Assembly: GCA_008015325.1 (NCBI GenBank)
Contig: SSFI01000052.1
Coordinates: 1-52,625 of the forward strand
Origin: Rheinheimera sp.
GTDB taxonomy: Bacteria > Pseudomonadota > Gammaproteobacteria > Enterobacterales > Alteromonadaceae
Direction of reading: 5' to 3'
DNA: 52,625 nt
Shown piece after piece: positions 52,533 to 52,625 of the stretch; position 1 is the stretch's first letter, and every line of letters starts with the position of its first letter. Below the pieces are notes generated by a model that did no database searches, was not told the DNA's origin, and saw only the letters and a list, made by a program, of their open reading frames with translations. Both the position numbers and the translations under genes were made by a program.

Positions 52533-52625
52533 GGGAACACTTCTTATGCGTTTGTACCGGACGGGAATGGGGACCGGTCAACCAGTGCAGCAGGCCACCC
52601 GACCGCTGCACCTCAGGTGGGCTGA
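52533..52625. other. Window end, no gene seen
   Basis: The last 93 bases contain the upstream region of the FlaF-like gene and no identifiable feature. A plus-strand open frame crosses the FlaF-like gene to the window edge, but it runs antisense to that gene and has no independent support. Confidence 0.3.

Noticed and set aside
1-52625. CRISPR arrays, tRNA or rRNA genes
   Set aside because: No regularly spaced repeats and no recognisable tRNA or rRNA sequence were found by eye.

Overview
The window looks like chromosomal DNA of a free-living, motile, Gram-negative gammaproteobacterium. Gene content and protein style best fit the Rheinheimera/Alishewanella group of the Chromatiales/Alteromonadales; this is inferred from the sequence without a database search. 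Supporting traits are many RND and MacB-type exporters, chemoreceptors, a GGDEF-EAL protein, TAT-exported lipoproteins, an exported subtilase, a GH109-type enzyme and an ArfB rescue factor. Most genes have GC-rich codons. Three places are clearly more AT-rich: the first ~1.2 kb, the glycosyltransferase-like gene at 17.5-18.7 kb, and the intergenic stretches near 38.6 and 40.5 kb. I saw no rRNA, tRNA, CRISPR array, intact insertion sequence or prophage.

Layout. 0-1.3 kb: an AT-rich accessory tip with possible IS21-type end repeats, an orphan lipoprotein and a small membrane protein, closed by an elaborate hairpin cluster. 1.3-4.4 kb: a sodium/solute symporter on the minus strand, with a promoter, an operator-like palindrome and a long structured 5' leader ending in a terminator-like hairpin; then a coiled-coil matrixin-type metalloprotease and a REP-like palindrome. 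4.4-6.6 kb: an unrecognised gene divergent from a ScfR/DUF3612-type regulator. 6.6-17.3 kb: a membrane-anchored peptidase-like hydrolase, then an HDOD protein tightly followed by an MdtABC-type tripartite efflux operon. 17.5-23.7 kb: a glycosyltransferase-like gene, a ROK regulator divergent from chemoreceptor 1, and small envelope proteins (Imm-like, outer-membrane barrel, DUF4920). 23.8-28.7 kb: a second RND pump with a lipoprotein adaptor, divergent from a TetR regulator with a clear operator palindrome. 28.7-32.2 kb: chemoreceptor 2, a paralogue of receptor 1, directly behind a GGDEF-EAL gene. 32.5-38.5 kb: arfB, a lipoprotein amidohydrolase, two duplicated periplasmic solute-binding proteins, and an ECF sigma factor with a membrane-embedded C-terminus behind an alpha/beta hydrolase. 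38.8-43.4 kb: a TAT-exported GH109-type enzyme and a large subtilase. 43.4-49.4 kb: a six-gene minus-strand operon (Yip1, MacA-like adaptor, ABC ATPase, MacB-type permease, LytS-type kinase, LytTR regulator). 49.5-52.5 kb: a berberine-bridge-type sugar oxidase followed by an SMP-30 lactonase, then a FlaF-like gene.

How the genes work together. The dominant theme is envelope traffic and sensing: three export machines, two with adjacent regulators (TetR; LytS/LytTR). Several exported hydrolases and oxidases probably work on peptides and carbohydrates outside the cytoplasm. The most useful new leads are the riboswitch-like leader of the symporter, the oxidase/lactonase lipoprotein pair, the ECF sigma factor with a built-in membrane domain, and the c-di-GMP enzyme/chemoreceptor gene pair. 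No strongly novel defence or mobile system was evident.
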